Assembly: GCA_964645715.1 (NCBI GenBank) | Contig: CAZYAO010000019.1 | Span: 5,138-69,137 of the forward strand | Source: JAUMBM01 sp964645715 | GTDB taxonomy: Bacteria; Bacteroidota; Bacteroidia; Chitinophagales; Saprospiraceae | DNA: 64,000 nt | Direction: 5' to 3' | Shown: positions 35,719 to 44,152 of the stretch, one piece after another | How the letters are laid out: every line of letters begins with the position of its first letter | How positions within the stretch are numbered: position 1 is the first letter of the stretch | Notes under the pieces: model-generated | Told to the model about the DNA's origin: nothing | The model's database searches: none | Seen by the model: only the letters and a program-made list of their open reading frames with translations | Translations under genes and position numbers: made by a program

Positions 35719-36309
35719 TTATTTTTCCTTTTCCCAGGGGCGGTAGACGGCTGACTGCACCGGCCGGTCAGCCGGCATTTCCCGCAAGGGTTCACATACC
35801 CGCAGGCCAGCAACACATTCGGCCGGCAGCCGCTGGTACAGGGCCGTACCGGCGGTCTTCCAGGCCATCATCTCATCCGATACCTCCCGGATGATGCGGG
35901 CAGGATTACCGGCTACCAGACTTCTCCGCGGAATGCGCTCCCCCGCTTTAATGAAAGCCAGCGCCCCAATAATACATTCCTCTTCGATGACCACCTCATC
36001 CATGACCACGGCATTCATCCCTACCAGACAATTGCGGCCAATCTCTGCACCGTGGATGATGGCACCATGACCGATATGGGCACCCTCCCGCAGAAAGACT
36101 GTGATGCCCGGAAACATGTGGACCGTACAGTTTTCCTGCACATTACACCCATCTTCGATGACAATACCCCCCCAATCTCCGCGCAGTGCTGCTCCGGGAC
36201 CTACATACACATCTTTACCGATCACCACATTACCGGTCACGACCGCCTGCGGGTGTACGAAAGCAGAAGGATGTACCACGGGTACCCACCCGTGAAAAGC
36301 GTAAAACAT
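35719..36309 (-). CDS. Gamma-carbonic-anhydrase/PaaY-like hexapeptide-repeat protein
   Basis: The 196-residue product has the left-handed beta-helix hexapeptide repeats (VHPQAVVTGNVVIGKDVYVG, GCNVQENCTVHMFPG, GAHIGHGAIIHGAEIG, NCLVGMNAVVMDEVVI). Conserved His residues in VHMFPG, HIGHGA and IIHGAE could form the zinc site. It resembles PaaY and CaiE; PaaY is a thioesterase in phenylacetate degradation. No phenylacetate genes are nearby, so a general thioesterase or carbonic-anhydrase-like role is more cautious. It reads away from the MFS gene, and its promoter must lie in 36310-36491. Confidence 0.85.
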   Translation of the reverse strand: MFYAFHGWVPVVHPSAFVHPQAVVTGNVVIGKDVYVGPGAALRGDWGGIVIEDGCNVQENCTVHMFPGITVFLREGAHIGHGAIIHGAEIGRNCLVGMNAVVMDEVVIEEECIIGALAFIKAGERIPRRSLVAGNPARIIREVSDEMMAWKTAGTALYQRLPAECVAGLRVCEPLREMPADRPVQSAVYRPWEKEK

Positions 36310-36452
36310 AGACTATGTGGTTTGATAGCGAATCCTATAGCTACCTGCCAACCGGGCGCCGCATTTGCGGGTGCACAGGGGCACAGGCAGCATCCTCACA
36401 AACACCCATCTGCAGCACCCCGCTACCGGTACAGAAATGCCGGACAGATATG

Positions 36453-36482
36453 TTTGCAAGATATAAATAATGATTATCTTTC
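36453..36482 (+). promoter_or_regulatory. Possible promoter of the MFS transporter gene
   Basis: TTTG (36453-36456) is followed after 18 bp by TATCTTTC (36475-36482), one base off the TAnnTTTG consensus. The predicted start would be just before the ATG at 36492. Confidence 0.4.
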
Positions 36483-36491
36483 CCTCACAAA

Positions 36492-38030
36492 ATGATAAGC
36501 ATGCAAAAGACGAAACAACAAAAACCGAGGCTGCATTTTTGGGAAATTTGGAATATGAGCTTTGGCTTTATGGGCATACAGTTTGGCTTCGCCCTGCAAA
36601 ATGCCAATACCAGCCGTATCTTTCAGACCCTGGGCGCAGAGGTAGAAGATATTCCTATTCTGTGGATTGCTGCACCGCTCACAGGCCTGGTGGTTCAGCC
36701 TATTGTTGGCTACTTCAGTGATCGCACCTGGCATCCCGTACTGGGCCGCAGGCGGCCGTACTTTCTGGTAGGTGCCGTACTGGCTTCCATCTCTCTCTGC
36801 CTGATGCCCAACTCACCCAGCTTGTGGATGGCCGCAGGTATGCTCTGGATTATGGATGCTTCCATTAATATCACGATGGAGCCCTTCCGCGCTTTTGTGG
36901 GCGATAATCTGCCCGATGAGCAGCGTACCACGGGCTTTGCCGCCCAGAGTTTTTTCATCGGTCTGGGAGCTGTGGTGGCCTCCGCACTGCCATGGATGCT
37001 CACCAACTGGGCTGGCGTGGATGCAACGGCGGCAGCGGGTGAAATACCCGAAACCGTCAAGTGGTCTTTTTATGTCGGAGCGGCCATCTTCCTGCTGGCA
37101 GTATCCTGGACCGTATTCCGCTCTAAAGAATATACACCCGAGCAGCTTCTGTCTTTTTCGCAGGACTCGCAGACTGCCGCCGACAGTTCCTTGGAGGTTT
37201 CAGCTGCTGAACAACAGCAGCAAAGTGCCCGACAGCAACGCGTGGGGTTATTGACAGCGGCCGCTGGCATCGGTTTGTTGTTGGTACTCTCTCAGACAAA
37301 TCTGCAGAAAGAGCTTTACATCCTCGGCTTCGGCCTGCTGGCGGCTGGTATCATGTGGCTGGCCTCTGGTGCTATGACAAGACAAGGGCGCTATGACAAT
37401 GGCTTTGTAGCTATTATGACCGATCTTTTGCGCATGCCCAAAACGATGCGGCAGCTGGCCGTCGTGCAGTTCTTCTCTTGGTTTGCCCTCTTTGCTATGT
37501 GGATTTATACCACCCCGGCCGTCACCAAACACCTGTATCAGACGACCGATGCAACTTCCGATGCTTACAACAAAGGTGCCGACTGGGTGGGCATTTGTTT
37601 TGCCGCCTACAGCGGCGTCACCCTGCTGTTTGCCTTCCTGCTGCCGGTGCTGGCGCAGCGCAGCAGTCGCAAGGTTGCCCACATGATCTGCCTGACGCTG
37701 GGCGGGCTGGGGCTCATCTCTGTGTATTTTATCCCGGATCCTCAATGGCTGCTCCTCTCCATGGTGGGTGTCGGTATCGCCTGGGCGAGTATTTTAGCCA
37801 TGCCCTATGCCATTCTCACTGGTGTCCTGCCTGCAGAGAAGATGGGCTATTTTATGGGGGTTTTCAATTTTTTTATTGTCATTCCACAGATTGTAGCAGC
37901 AACTATTTTGGGTTTCCTCGTTAGCTATCTGTTTAATGGAGAAGCCATTTTTGCACTCATTATCGGTGGTATCAGCATGATTGCTGCGGGCATCATCACC
38001 CTGCTGTTTGTTGATGATCAGCCTGCCTGA
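36492..38030 (+). CDS. MFS sugar transporter (SLC45/GPH-like)
   Basis: The 512-residue product has about 12 transmembrane helices. The first unit ends in the MFS motif SDRTWHPVLGRRRPYFLVG, the form seen in SLC45 and sucrose or maltose symporters. A hydrophilic, glutamine-rich loop near residues 215-255 (SQTAADSSLEVSAAEQQQQS) separates the two halves. Family members move disaccharides or glucose with protons or sodium. No glycosidase is adjacent, so the sugar is unknown. A second Met at 36501 is an alternative start. The stop is about 65 bp before the hairpin at 38097. Confidence 0.87.
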   Translation: MISMQKTKQQKPRLHFWEIWNMSFGFMGIQFGFALQNANTSRIFQTLGAEVEDIPILWIAAPLTGLVVQPIVGYFSDRTWHPVLGRRRPYFLVGAVLASISLCLMPNSPSLWMAAGMLWIMDASINITMEPFRAFVGDNLPDEQRTTGFAAQSFFIGLGAVVASALPWMLTNWAGVDATAAAGEIPETVKWSFYVGAAIFLLAVSWTVFRSKEYTPEQLLSFSQDSQTAADSSLEVSAAEQQQQSARQQRVGLLTAAAGIGLLLVLSQTNLQKELYILGFGLLAAGIMWLASGAMTRQGRYDNGFVAIMTDLLRMPKTMRQLAVVQFFSWFALFAMWIYTTPAVTKHLYQTTDATSDAYNKGADWVGICFAAYSGVTLLFAFLLPVLAQRSSRKVAHMICLTLGGLGLISVYFIPDPQWLLLSMVGVGIAWASILAMPYAILTGVLPAEKMGYFMGVFNFFIVIPQIVAATILGFLVSYLFNGEAIFALIIGGISMIAAGIITLLFVDDQPA

Positions 38031-38096
38031 TGCTGACTGGTTTGCCGCGATTTTTTTGCCAACACCCCTTTTTCCGGCGGTCAAAAATGATAAAAG

Positions 38097-38135
38097 TTAC
38101 GCCTCCCCCTGACGAATGTCAGCAGGGGGGCGTAA
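38097..38135. terminator. GC-rich hairpin after the MFS gene
   Basis: TTACGCCTCCCCCTGA (38097-38112) pairs with TCAGCAGGGGGGCGTAA (38119-38135) with small mismatches. It probably ends MFS transcription; there is no strong T-run after it. Confidence 0.55.
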
Positions 38136-38166
38136 TAGTTGGCTTAGCTTGCAGGTGAAATCAAAA

Positions 38167-38580
38167 ATGCAAGTTGACATGGAAACGAAAAACAGCCATA
38201 AGGCATCCATTCACATCAGTGATCTCCACTTTGAACACAAACTCTGGAAGAGACAGTTGGATTTTTATCGGGACGAGTTGTCTATCTTCGAACACAGGCT
38301 CGAGGAATTGGTGCAGCGCTGGACGGATCACGGAGTGCTTGCGCAACTTGAGCAGTACCAAAATAGGTTTGTTCGCGAGCGGGAAGTGATTGACGAATTG
38401 CGCCACGACGTCAATGAACACGCCAGCCAGCTGGCAAAATATGCGCAGGAGCATCCGGTCGCCATTGACCGTGTGCGCTTTGAAGATCAGGTAAATTTGC
38501 GCGACCGCATGGAGACTTTCCAAAAATTATTCGCGGAACTGAAGAATGAGTTCATGATTTACGTGGCTAAGTACCTGTAG
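38167..38580 (+). CDS. Small coiled-coil hypothetical protein
   Basis: The product has about 137 residues from the ATG at 38167 and is predicted to be almost all helical and charged (LEELVQRWTDHGVLAQLEQ, REREVIDELRHDVNEHASQL, NLRDRMETFQKLFAELKNEF). Heptad-like leucine spacing suggests a coiled coil. There is no signal peptide or membrane segment, so it is probably cytoplasmic. I do not recognise the family. An earlier ATG at 38116 lies inside the preceding hairpin, which makes it an unlikely start. A CTTTGG-core hairpin follows. Confidence 0.7.
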   Translation: MQVDMETKNSHKASIHISDLHFEHKLWKRQLDFYRDELSIFEHRLEELVQRWTDHGVLAQLEQYQNRFVREREVIDELRHDVNEHASQLAKYAQEHPVAIDRVRFEDQVNLRDRMETFQKLFAELKNEFMIYVAKYL

Positions 38581-38631
38581 GCTGTTTTTTTTTGGGGGGG
38601 GTCCAACCATCAAAAAGGCCATACTGCTTCG

Positions 38632-38669
38632 AAACACCCTTTGGCAGCGAATGCTGCCAAAGGGTGTTT
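38632..38669. terminator. Perfect 17-bp CTTTGG-core hairpin
   Basis: AAACACCCTTTGGCAGC (38632-38648) pairs exactly with 38653-38669 around GAAT. TTTTG follows. It ends the coiled-coil gene. Confidence 0.75.
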
Positions 38670-38763
38670 TGTGCCCCTTTCCCGCCTTTGCTTTTTGCAA
38701 AAAAACCACTGCGCCCTGCAGGCGCTAGTGCGTATGCATACCCGCCTATTGGCAAACTTTTCA

Positions 38764-38771
38764 TACTTTTG
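38764..38771 (+). promoter_or_regulatory. Promoter -7 element upstream of the beta-helix lipoprotein gene
   Basis: TACTTTTG fits TAnnTTTG. Initiation near 38778 would give a leader of about 23 nt to the ATG at 38801, supporting that start over the GTG at 38792. Confidence 0.5.
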
Positions 38772-38800
38772 TCTCTACATAGGATGAAATAGTGCTAGCT

Positions 38801-40282
38801 ATGCAAAATATTTTAGGTTGGGTGCTACTGGCCATTACCCTGGGGTTGCTGGCCTGTAACAAAGATGATCAGTTTGTAACGGGCAGCAGTGTTGAAATTG
38901 ATTTTTCGACTGATACGCTGCGATTTGATACGGTCTTTACCCAACTAGGCTCAGCTACCCGCTCATTTACGGTCAGGAACAATGGCAACCGGCCGGTGCG
39001 GATAGATAAGATCGCCCTGGAGGGCAGCTCTGGCGTTCGTTTCAGACTCAATGTCGACGGGATACCTGGCAATGAGCTGACAGAAATTGATGTGTGGGCA
39101 AAAGACAGTATCCACATATTCGTTGAGGTGACGATTGACCCCAGCCAGCCAACCAGCATAAGCCCTTATATTGTCACGGATCAGATTAGCTTTTTCACCG
39201 GTGATGTGCGCCGGCAAGTAGTGCTGGAAGCGTGGGGGCAGAATGCCAATTATATTCCCAGCCGTTTCAATCGGGGCATACCGGTCTTACTAAGCTGTAA
39301 CAATCAGACTGTTGTATGGAATAGTCCGCTGCCTTATGTAATCTATGGCGAAATACTTATCGACAGCTGCCTGTTGCAGATTGAGGCGGGCAGCAGGCTT
39401 TATTTCCACGGCGGCATCGCCCGCAATGAACTTTTCGGCATTTTTAATGATGGAATGCTGTATACACTCCCCAAAGGTCGTATACATATTAAGGGCAGCC
39501 CGGAGCGCCCGGTAATTTTGCAGGGAGACCGGCTGGAAGAAGAGTTCCAGGAGGCTCCCGGACAGTGGTTCGGACTCATCTTTGGCAGAGGAAGCCGCGA
39601 TAATCGGATTGAATATACAACGATTAAAAACAGCATCATCGGTATGCTGGTGGACTCAGCTGCGGAGCTGCGCCTGCGCAATACGCAGGTCTATAATACG
39701 GCTGGCAGCGGATTATCGGCCAGCCACGCCAGTGTCAGCGCAGAAAACTGTCTCTTCCGCAGCAACGCGGGCAATAGTGTACAGTTGACACATGGGGGCG
39801 ACTACGCATTTGATCACTGCACCATTGCGAGCTATGGCGTAGACGCCAGCGCGGCAGCTATGTCCAACTTCAAATGCTATACAGATGATTGTAGCGTGTT
39901 TGATATTCATCGCATCAATGCACGCTGGCGCAATTGCATCATCTTCGGATCCCGCAATGATGAGATCATTCTCAGCGATGCCAGCCAGCGCAATGAGCCC
40001 GCGCTTTTTAACCTCAGCATGCGCAATTGCGTGGTGCGGGTGCGGGATTTGCTCACGCAAAACAATGGCCGCTATGCCGATTTCTTCAGCACCTATTGTG
40101 TTGATTGTGTCAATGGCCCCAGAGATGCCAAGCTCTTTCTCAACCGGACGGAGCAGGATTACCGGCTGGATTCACTTTCTATTGCCATCGATATGGGACT
40201 CAGCATACCCGAAATCCCTGCGGATCTTCTCGGTAATCCCCGGGTGGGCAGGCCGGATGCCGGTTGCTACGAACGTCAGTAA
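38801..40282 (+). CDS. Right-handed beta-helix lipoprotein
   Basis: The product has 493 residues with a lipoprotein signal (LAITLGLLAC, Cys19). Residues of about 35-130 form an Ig-like/HYDIN-type domain (FTVRNNGNRPVRIDKIALEG). Residues of about 180-460 are right-handed parallel beta-helix repeats (RGSRDNRIEYTTIKNSIIGM, ASVSAENCLFRSNAGNSV, GDYAFDHCTIASYGV), ending in a choice-of-anchor-Q-like region (IDMGLSIPEIPADLLGNPR, GRPDAGCYE). Such proteins often bind or cleave polysaccharides, but no catalytic motif is visible. It is probably on the outer membrane surface. It is a single gene. Confidence 0.85.
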   Translation: MQNILGWVLLAITLGLLACNKDDQFVTGSSVEIDFSTDTLRFDTVFTQLGSATRSFTVRNNGNRPVRIDKIALEGSSGVRFRLNVDGIPGNELTEIDVWAKDSIHIFVEVTIDPSQPTSISPYIVTDQISFFTGDVRRQVVLEAWGQNANYIPSRFNRGIPVLLSCNNQTVVWNSPLPYVIYGEILIDSCLLQIEAGSRLYFHGGIARNELFGIFNDGMLYTLPKGRIHIKGSPERPVILQGDRLEEEFQEAPGQWFGLIFGRGSRDNRIEYTTIKNSIIGMLVDSAAELRLRNTQVYNTAGSGLSASHASVSAENCLFRSNAGNSVQLTHGGDYAFDHCTIASYGVDASAAAMSNFKCYTDDCSVFDIHRINARWRNCIIFGSRNDEIILSDASQRNEPALFNLSMRNCVVRVRDLLTQNNGRYADFFSTYCVDCVNGPRDAKLFLNRTEQDYRLDSLSIAIDMGLSIPEIPADLLGNPRVGRPDAGCYERQ

Positions 40283-40432
40283 CTACAGCACCCGGCATGG
40301 CGTTTATCCCAGCCTGCAGATGCTCGTTGCTATCTCAACGGCTGTAATTTTGTGTAACAATACCTGACACCGTTGCCTGCAGACTGCTACAAACGCCTGT
40401 AAACCGTTTTTTATCCATAAATATCCGCCACA

Positions 40433-40927
40433 ATGATTGCCGGACACAAAAGGACAGCTGCCATGGTCATACTCCGCAGCGGGAGCCAGTACCTGTTACT
40501 CCAGCGCTACAAAGCTCCCAATGCAGGTATGTACGTCCCCGTTGGCGGAAAGCTCGATCCTGGCGAGGATCCTCGAACAACTGCTATCCGGGAGACAGCC
40601 GAGGAAACGGGTATTCTGCTTTCACATGTCCACTATGCAGGTGCCTTGGTTGAAAGCTCCCCGACGGATTACAACTGGTGGTGCAATATTTACGTGGCCG
40701 ATATCGACTGGTGCCCGGCTCCTCCCTGTGATGAAGGTAGCCTGCGCTGGGTGGATCATAATATGCTGCTCGAGTTACCAACACCGCCCACTGATTGGCA
40801 TATATACCAGTTCGTATTAGAAAATAAGCCTTTTGCGCTGAATGCCATTTACAATGAAAATTTGCAGCTCATTCGTATGCAGGAAGAGATCAGTGGTCAG
40901 TGGCTGGTGGGGAGTGAGGCTGGTTGA
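40433..40927 (+). CDS. NUDIX hydrolase
   Basis: The 164-residue product contains the complete Nudix box at residues 39-61 (GKLDPGEDPRTTAIRETAEE then TG), following the Gx5Ex7REUxEExGU pattern with Thr in the U position. It should hydrolyse a nucleoside diphosphate linked to another moiety, with Mg2+; the substrate (8-oxo-dGTP, ADP-ribose or other) is not specified by sequence. It is cytoplasmic, starts with MIAGHKRTAAMVIL, and is a single gene convergent with the membrane protein gene at 40979. Confidence 0.92.
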   Translation: MIAGHKRTAAMVILRSGSQYLLLQRYKAPNAGMYVPVGGKLDPGEDPRTTAIRETAEETGILLSHVHYAGALVESSPTDYNWWCNIYVADIDWCPAPPCDEGSLRWVDHNMLLELPTPPTDWHIYQFVLENKPFALNAIYNENLQLIRMQEEISGQWLVGSEAG

Positions 40928-40978
40928 AATGAAAAAGAAGAAATGACAAACATCCCTGGGCAAGCATCTGGTGTATGC

Positions 40979-41614
40979 TTACTCGGATAAATTATCTTTC
41001 AAGCCCGGTACTGCCTCATTAGCCTCTTCAAGCCAACGTTCAACGGCTTGTGTATCTTTTCCGTACGAGTGACGATACATCCAAAGAGACCACCGATACG
41101 ACAGCCAGCCAACAGTCCCAATAATAGCAATAAAAAATAGCTGAAAATAAATACTCTCGCTGAATAGCATACCTATTTCTCCTCCAGCCTCTTCGATACC
41201 CACTGCAGCGCCAAAGAAAGCGGTCACAGGTATGATAAAAATCGAAGACTTTCTTTCAAAATCCCAACGGCTGCGCATAGCAGACAACAAATCTTCCATA
41301 TAAGATCGTACAGGCACATCCACCCGAGCTACTTTAATCTTGGTGTATACGACAACAGCTCCTCTGTAAATTACCAAATTCCATATAACAAGCATGATGA
41401 TGCCGAGTCGTATCCACCATTGGTCAAAATATACAAGCAATCCCAAATAACCCAGCGTAATGACCGCTGCATATATGAAGCCTACCCGAATGTTGAACAA
41501 TGCATTGTCCAGAATAGATTTCTTTGAAGCCCGCCGGGCGGTATCTATCCACTGCAGGTCAACATCCTCCCAACCCGCCGATGTCCAAAGTTCTTCTAGT
41601 GTTTTTCCAGCCAT
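40979..41614 (-). CDS. Membrane protein encoded with the ECF sigma factor
   Basis: The 211-residue product has about four transmembrane helices (RVGFIYAAVITLGYLGLLVYF, RLGIIMLVIWNLVIYRG, SIFIIPVTAFFGAAVGI, IYFQLFFIAIIGTVGWLSY) and a charged N-terminal region of about 35 residues. The start overlaps the sigma factor stop by 19 bp, so the two are translationally coupled. Its position suggests an anti-sigma or sigma-controlling role, but no classical anti-sigma motif is visible, so this is inferred. I do not recognise a named family. Confidence 0.65.
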   Translation of the reverse strand: MAGKTLEELWTSAGWEDVDLQWIDTARRASKKSILDNALFNIRVGFIYAAVITLGYLGLLVYFDQWWIRLGIIMLVIWNLVIYRGAVVVYTKIKVARVDVPVRSYMEDLLSAMRSRWDFERKSSIFIIPVTAFFGAAVGIEEAGGEIGMLFSESIYFQLFFIAIIGTVGWLSYRWSLWMYRHSYGKDTQAVERWLEEANEAVPGLKDNLSE

Positions 41615-42084
41615 TGCTGAAGTTTTTTTCTGATTCGATGAATTTTTACACCCACATGACCCGCATCAATACCAAATTCCGATGCAATTTCTTGTTGCGC
41701 ATATCCTTCCAAATACATGATAATCAACGCTCTTTCTAGTTCCGTAAGTTGCAACAGCGCCTGTTGCAGCCGGTCTATAGCTGCATAATCCGGTGCCGGC
41801 TGTACCTGGTCGGGCAGCTGCCCATCAGGGGATACGCGAATGGAATGAACCTCCTTCCTCTTAAATCCCAAAATGGTATTCAGGGCAATGCGGTATACCC
41901 AAGTTGCAGGAGAGGCCTCCTCCCGAAATTGCTCCAGCGACCGACTAAGGTTGATATAAATCTCCTGAAATACATCCCGCTCGTCCAGGTCTGCCAACGG
42001 AAAGGCTCTGGCGAGCTTGCGTAGCAGCCCACGGTGAGCCTGCATTAACTCGAGTGCACGATTCTTGGCATCTGTCTTTTCCAA
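41596..42084 (-). CDS. ECF-type RNA polymerase sigma factor
   Basis: The 162-residue product has region 2 (ERDVFQEIYINLSRSLEQF then WVYRIALNTILGFKRKEV) and region 4 (LTELERALIIMYLEGYAQQE, FGIDAGHVGVKIHRIRKKLQ). It belongs to the sigma-70 ECF group. It probably responds to an envelope signal through the membrane protein whose gene overlaps it downstream. No clear target promoter can be named from the window. Confidence 0.9.
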   Translation of the reverse strand: MEKTDAKNRALELMQAHRGLLRKLARAFPLADLDERDVFQEIYINLSRSLEQFREEASPATWVYRIALNTILGFKRKEVHSIRVSPDGQLPDQVQPAPDYAAIDRLQQALLQLTELERALIIMYLEGYAQQEIASEFGIDAGHVGVKIHRIRKKLQQWLEKH

Positions 42085-42259
42085 AAAATAAAAATTGAAG
42101 CGTGAGCAGGTAAAGGATTACTGTTGCAAAGTGTACCTAGACAGCTGTACTATAAGCGCGCAATGAATTGTTGTACATAGCGTCATGTCAAAGCGAACTT
42201 CAAAGGCTTGTACGGTTGAAATACATCTTACTACACACATTACCAGTCAATTAACTCAG

Positions 42260-42648
42260 CTACCCTACTCTCTGAAGAAAGCCTGCCAGCACTGCATCCA
42301 ACCACGATGCCCTGCCACTTAACAGAAAGCCCAGCAAAATAAAGGTGAGTGATAAGTGGGCAATAAGCCACATACGCTGCCACAGCCNNNNNNNNNNNNN
42401 NNNNNNNNNNNNNNNNNNNNNNNNNNNNNNNNNNNNNNNNNNNNNNNNNNNNNNNNNNNNNNNNNNNNNNNNNNNNNNNNNNNNNNNCCCCCTGCACCTA
42501 TGATGGTAAATCCGATAATTACGTAGGCGGCATGAACCCCTTCGGAGGCTGTCAGCCCTAATCCTATGAGTATACCACCAGCTACCATGAGGCCTATACC
42601 CCAAACGGCCTTTGCTTTGTTGCGAGATGAAGAAGTCGTATTCTGCAT
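42260..42648 (-). CDS. Small membrane protein, interrupted by N gap
   Basis: The N-terminal part (MQNTTSSSRNKAKAVWGIGL) has two hydrophobic stretches (MVAGGILIGLGL, AAYVIIGFTIIGAG). Past the gap, the frame ending at 42260 reads MWLIAHLSLTFILLGFLLSG then WLDAVLAGFLQ, a convincing membrane segment. The frame that would continue the N-terminus across exactly 100 N gives non-hydrophobic sequence, so the gap length is wrong. Function is unknown. It lies between tyrS and the ECF sigma gene. Confidence 0.55.
42388..42487. other. Assembly gap, 100 N
   Basis: A placeholder gap within the small membrane protein gene. Frames on its two sides disagree, so the true length is not 100 bp. Confidence 0.95.
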
Positions 42649-42773
42649 ACTTTCCGTGTTTCGTTTATCAATTAGTTGAAAACAAACTCACGGATATTAC
42701 AGGCGGCCATTTTTTTTATAAAAAAAGAAGCGTGCAGGCGGGCATGCGATGCAAGCGGGCAAAAACGAGATCT

Positions 42774-44051
42774 TTATTCCTGGTCAGCCACCAGTAAATA
42801 TTTATTTTTTCTGCCGTTTTCGATCATCAGGTACCGGCCGTGTAACCACTGATCTACGGCGATGATAGCCTCAGGGGATTCGATTCTCATTTTGTTGACA
42901 GATACCGCTTTACCCTGCACAGCTCTCCTTGCATCTCCCTTAGAACTACAAATAGTGGTCAGGCCGGCCAGCAGGTCAAGCAGTGCAGGCGTCTGTGCCA
43001 CCAGCTCTTTGGGCAGGCGGAAGCAGGGAATTTCTTCGGCTACTGTGTCCAGGACTGCAGGAGTCAGTGCTCGCAAATCCTCCTCATTGGCCCGCGCGTT
43101 GAAAAGCAGATGAGACACCTGCTGCACAGCCCGAAAATCTTCAGCTGAATGGATGCGGACGGTGAGCTCTTCAGCAAGAATCTCCTTAAGTGCTCTGGGG
43201 TTGTCGGCGTGCTGCGCTTCCAGTCCCTCTATTTCTTCCCGGTTTTTGAACGAAAAATAACGCATGAACTTTGGCAGGTCGCGATCGTCAGCGTTGATCC
43301 AAAACTGGTAAAACTTGTACGGAGAAGTGAGCCGGGGATCCAGCCAGATATTTCCTTCCGTAGATTTACCAAACTTGGATCCGTCTGCTTTTGTAAGCAG
43401 CGGTGTGGTCAGCCCGTATGCCTTGGCACCCAGATTCCTGCGAATAAATTCAGTGCCCGAAGTAATATTACCCCACTGGTCCGAACCTCCCATCTGCAGG
43501 ATACAACCATGCGAGTGATACAGGCGCTGGAAGTCGTAGGCCTGCAGCAACTGGTAGCTAAATTCGGTATAAGAAATACCCGTCTCAAGCCGGCGCTGTA
43601 CTGACTCTTTAGACATCATATAATTAATCGTCAGCGTTTTGCCGACATCTCGCAAAAAGGTAAGCACATCCATATCCCGATAAAAATCGAGATTATTGAC
43701 CATGCGGACAGCGTTGGGGCCCTCAAAGTCAAAGAATTTTTTCATCTGCTCAACCTGAAAATTCAGGTTATTGTCGAGCTCATCATAGGACTTAAGGTCG
43801 CGCTCTTTGTCTTTACCTGAAGGATCTCCGATACGTCCGGTAGCCCCGCCCATAAGCACTACGGGGCGATGCCCCGCACGCTGCAGCAGGCTCAGCAGCA
43901 TAATCTGGACATAGTTGCCAATGGTCAGCGAGGGGGCTGTTGGGTCAAACCCTATATAGCCCGAAACGGGACCCTTGGCAAGTTCTTCTTCTATACCGGG
44001 GCTGTAGTCCTGCAACATCCCGCGCCACTGCAGTTCTGCTATAAAATCCAT
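42774..44051 (-). CDS. tyrS: Tyrosine--tRNA ligase
   Basis: From the ATG at 44051 the product has 425 residues and starts MDFIAELQWRGMLQDYSPG, matching the family. Motifs: the HIGH region reads PTAPSLTIGN (residues 37-46), GGATGRIGDPSG, MGGSDQWGNI, and the KMSKS equivalent KADGSKFGKSTEG. A C-terminal S4-like domain is present. It charges tRNA-Tyr. The first His of HIGH is Thr, an unusual substitution. The frame extends back to an ATG at 44096, but that lies inside or upstream of the promoter at 44074-44105, so the later start is preferred. Confidence 0.95.
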   Translation of the reverse strand: MDFIAELQWRGMLQDYSPGIEEELAKGPVSGYIGFDPTAPSLTIGNYVQIMLLSLLQRAGHRPVVLMGGATGRIGDPSGKDKERDLKSYDELDNNLNFQVEQMKKFFDFEGPNAVRMVNNLDFYRDMDVLTFLRDVGKTLTINYMMSKESVQRRLETGISYTEFSYQLLQAYDFQRLYHSHGCILQMGGSDQWGNITSGTEFIRRNLGAKAYGLTTPLLTKADGSKFGKSTEGNIWLDPRLTSPYKFYQFWINADDRDLPKFMRYFSFKNREEIEGLEAQHADNPRALKEILAEELTVRIHSAEDFRAVQQVSHLLFNARANEEDLRALTPAVLDTVAEEIPCFRLPKELVAQTPALLDLLAGLTTICSSKGDARRAVQGKAVSVNKMRIESPEAIIAVDQWLHGRYLMIENGRKNKYLLVADQE

Positions 44052-44073
44052 GATCATTTTCTTTAAAGCCGCG

Positions 44074-44105
44074 CAAAGATAGATATAAATGGTCAATCCT
44101 TACAA
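44074..44105 (-). promoter_or_regulatory. Bacteroidota promoter of tyrS
   Basis: On the minus strand TTG (44105-44103), 21 bp, then TATCTTTG (44081-44074). Initiation near 44067 leaves a leader of about 15 nt to the ATG at 44051. This decides the tyrS start. Confidence 0.7.
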
Positions 44106-44152
44106 TATTTACCCGCAACGGCCAGGCTTCGTTTTTTGTACATGCAGGTAAA

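Noticed and set aside
44052..44096. N-terminal extension of tyrS
   Set aside because: It covers the TATCTTTG promoter and has no homology to TyrRS N-termini.
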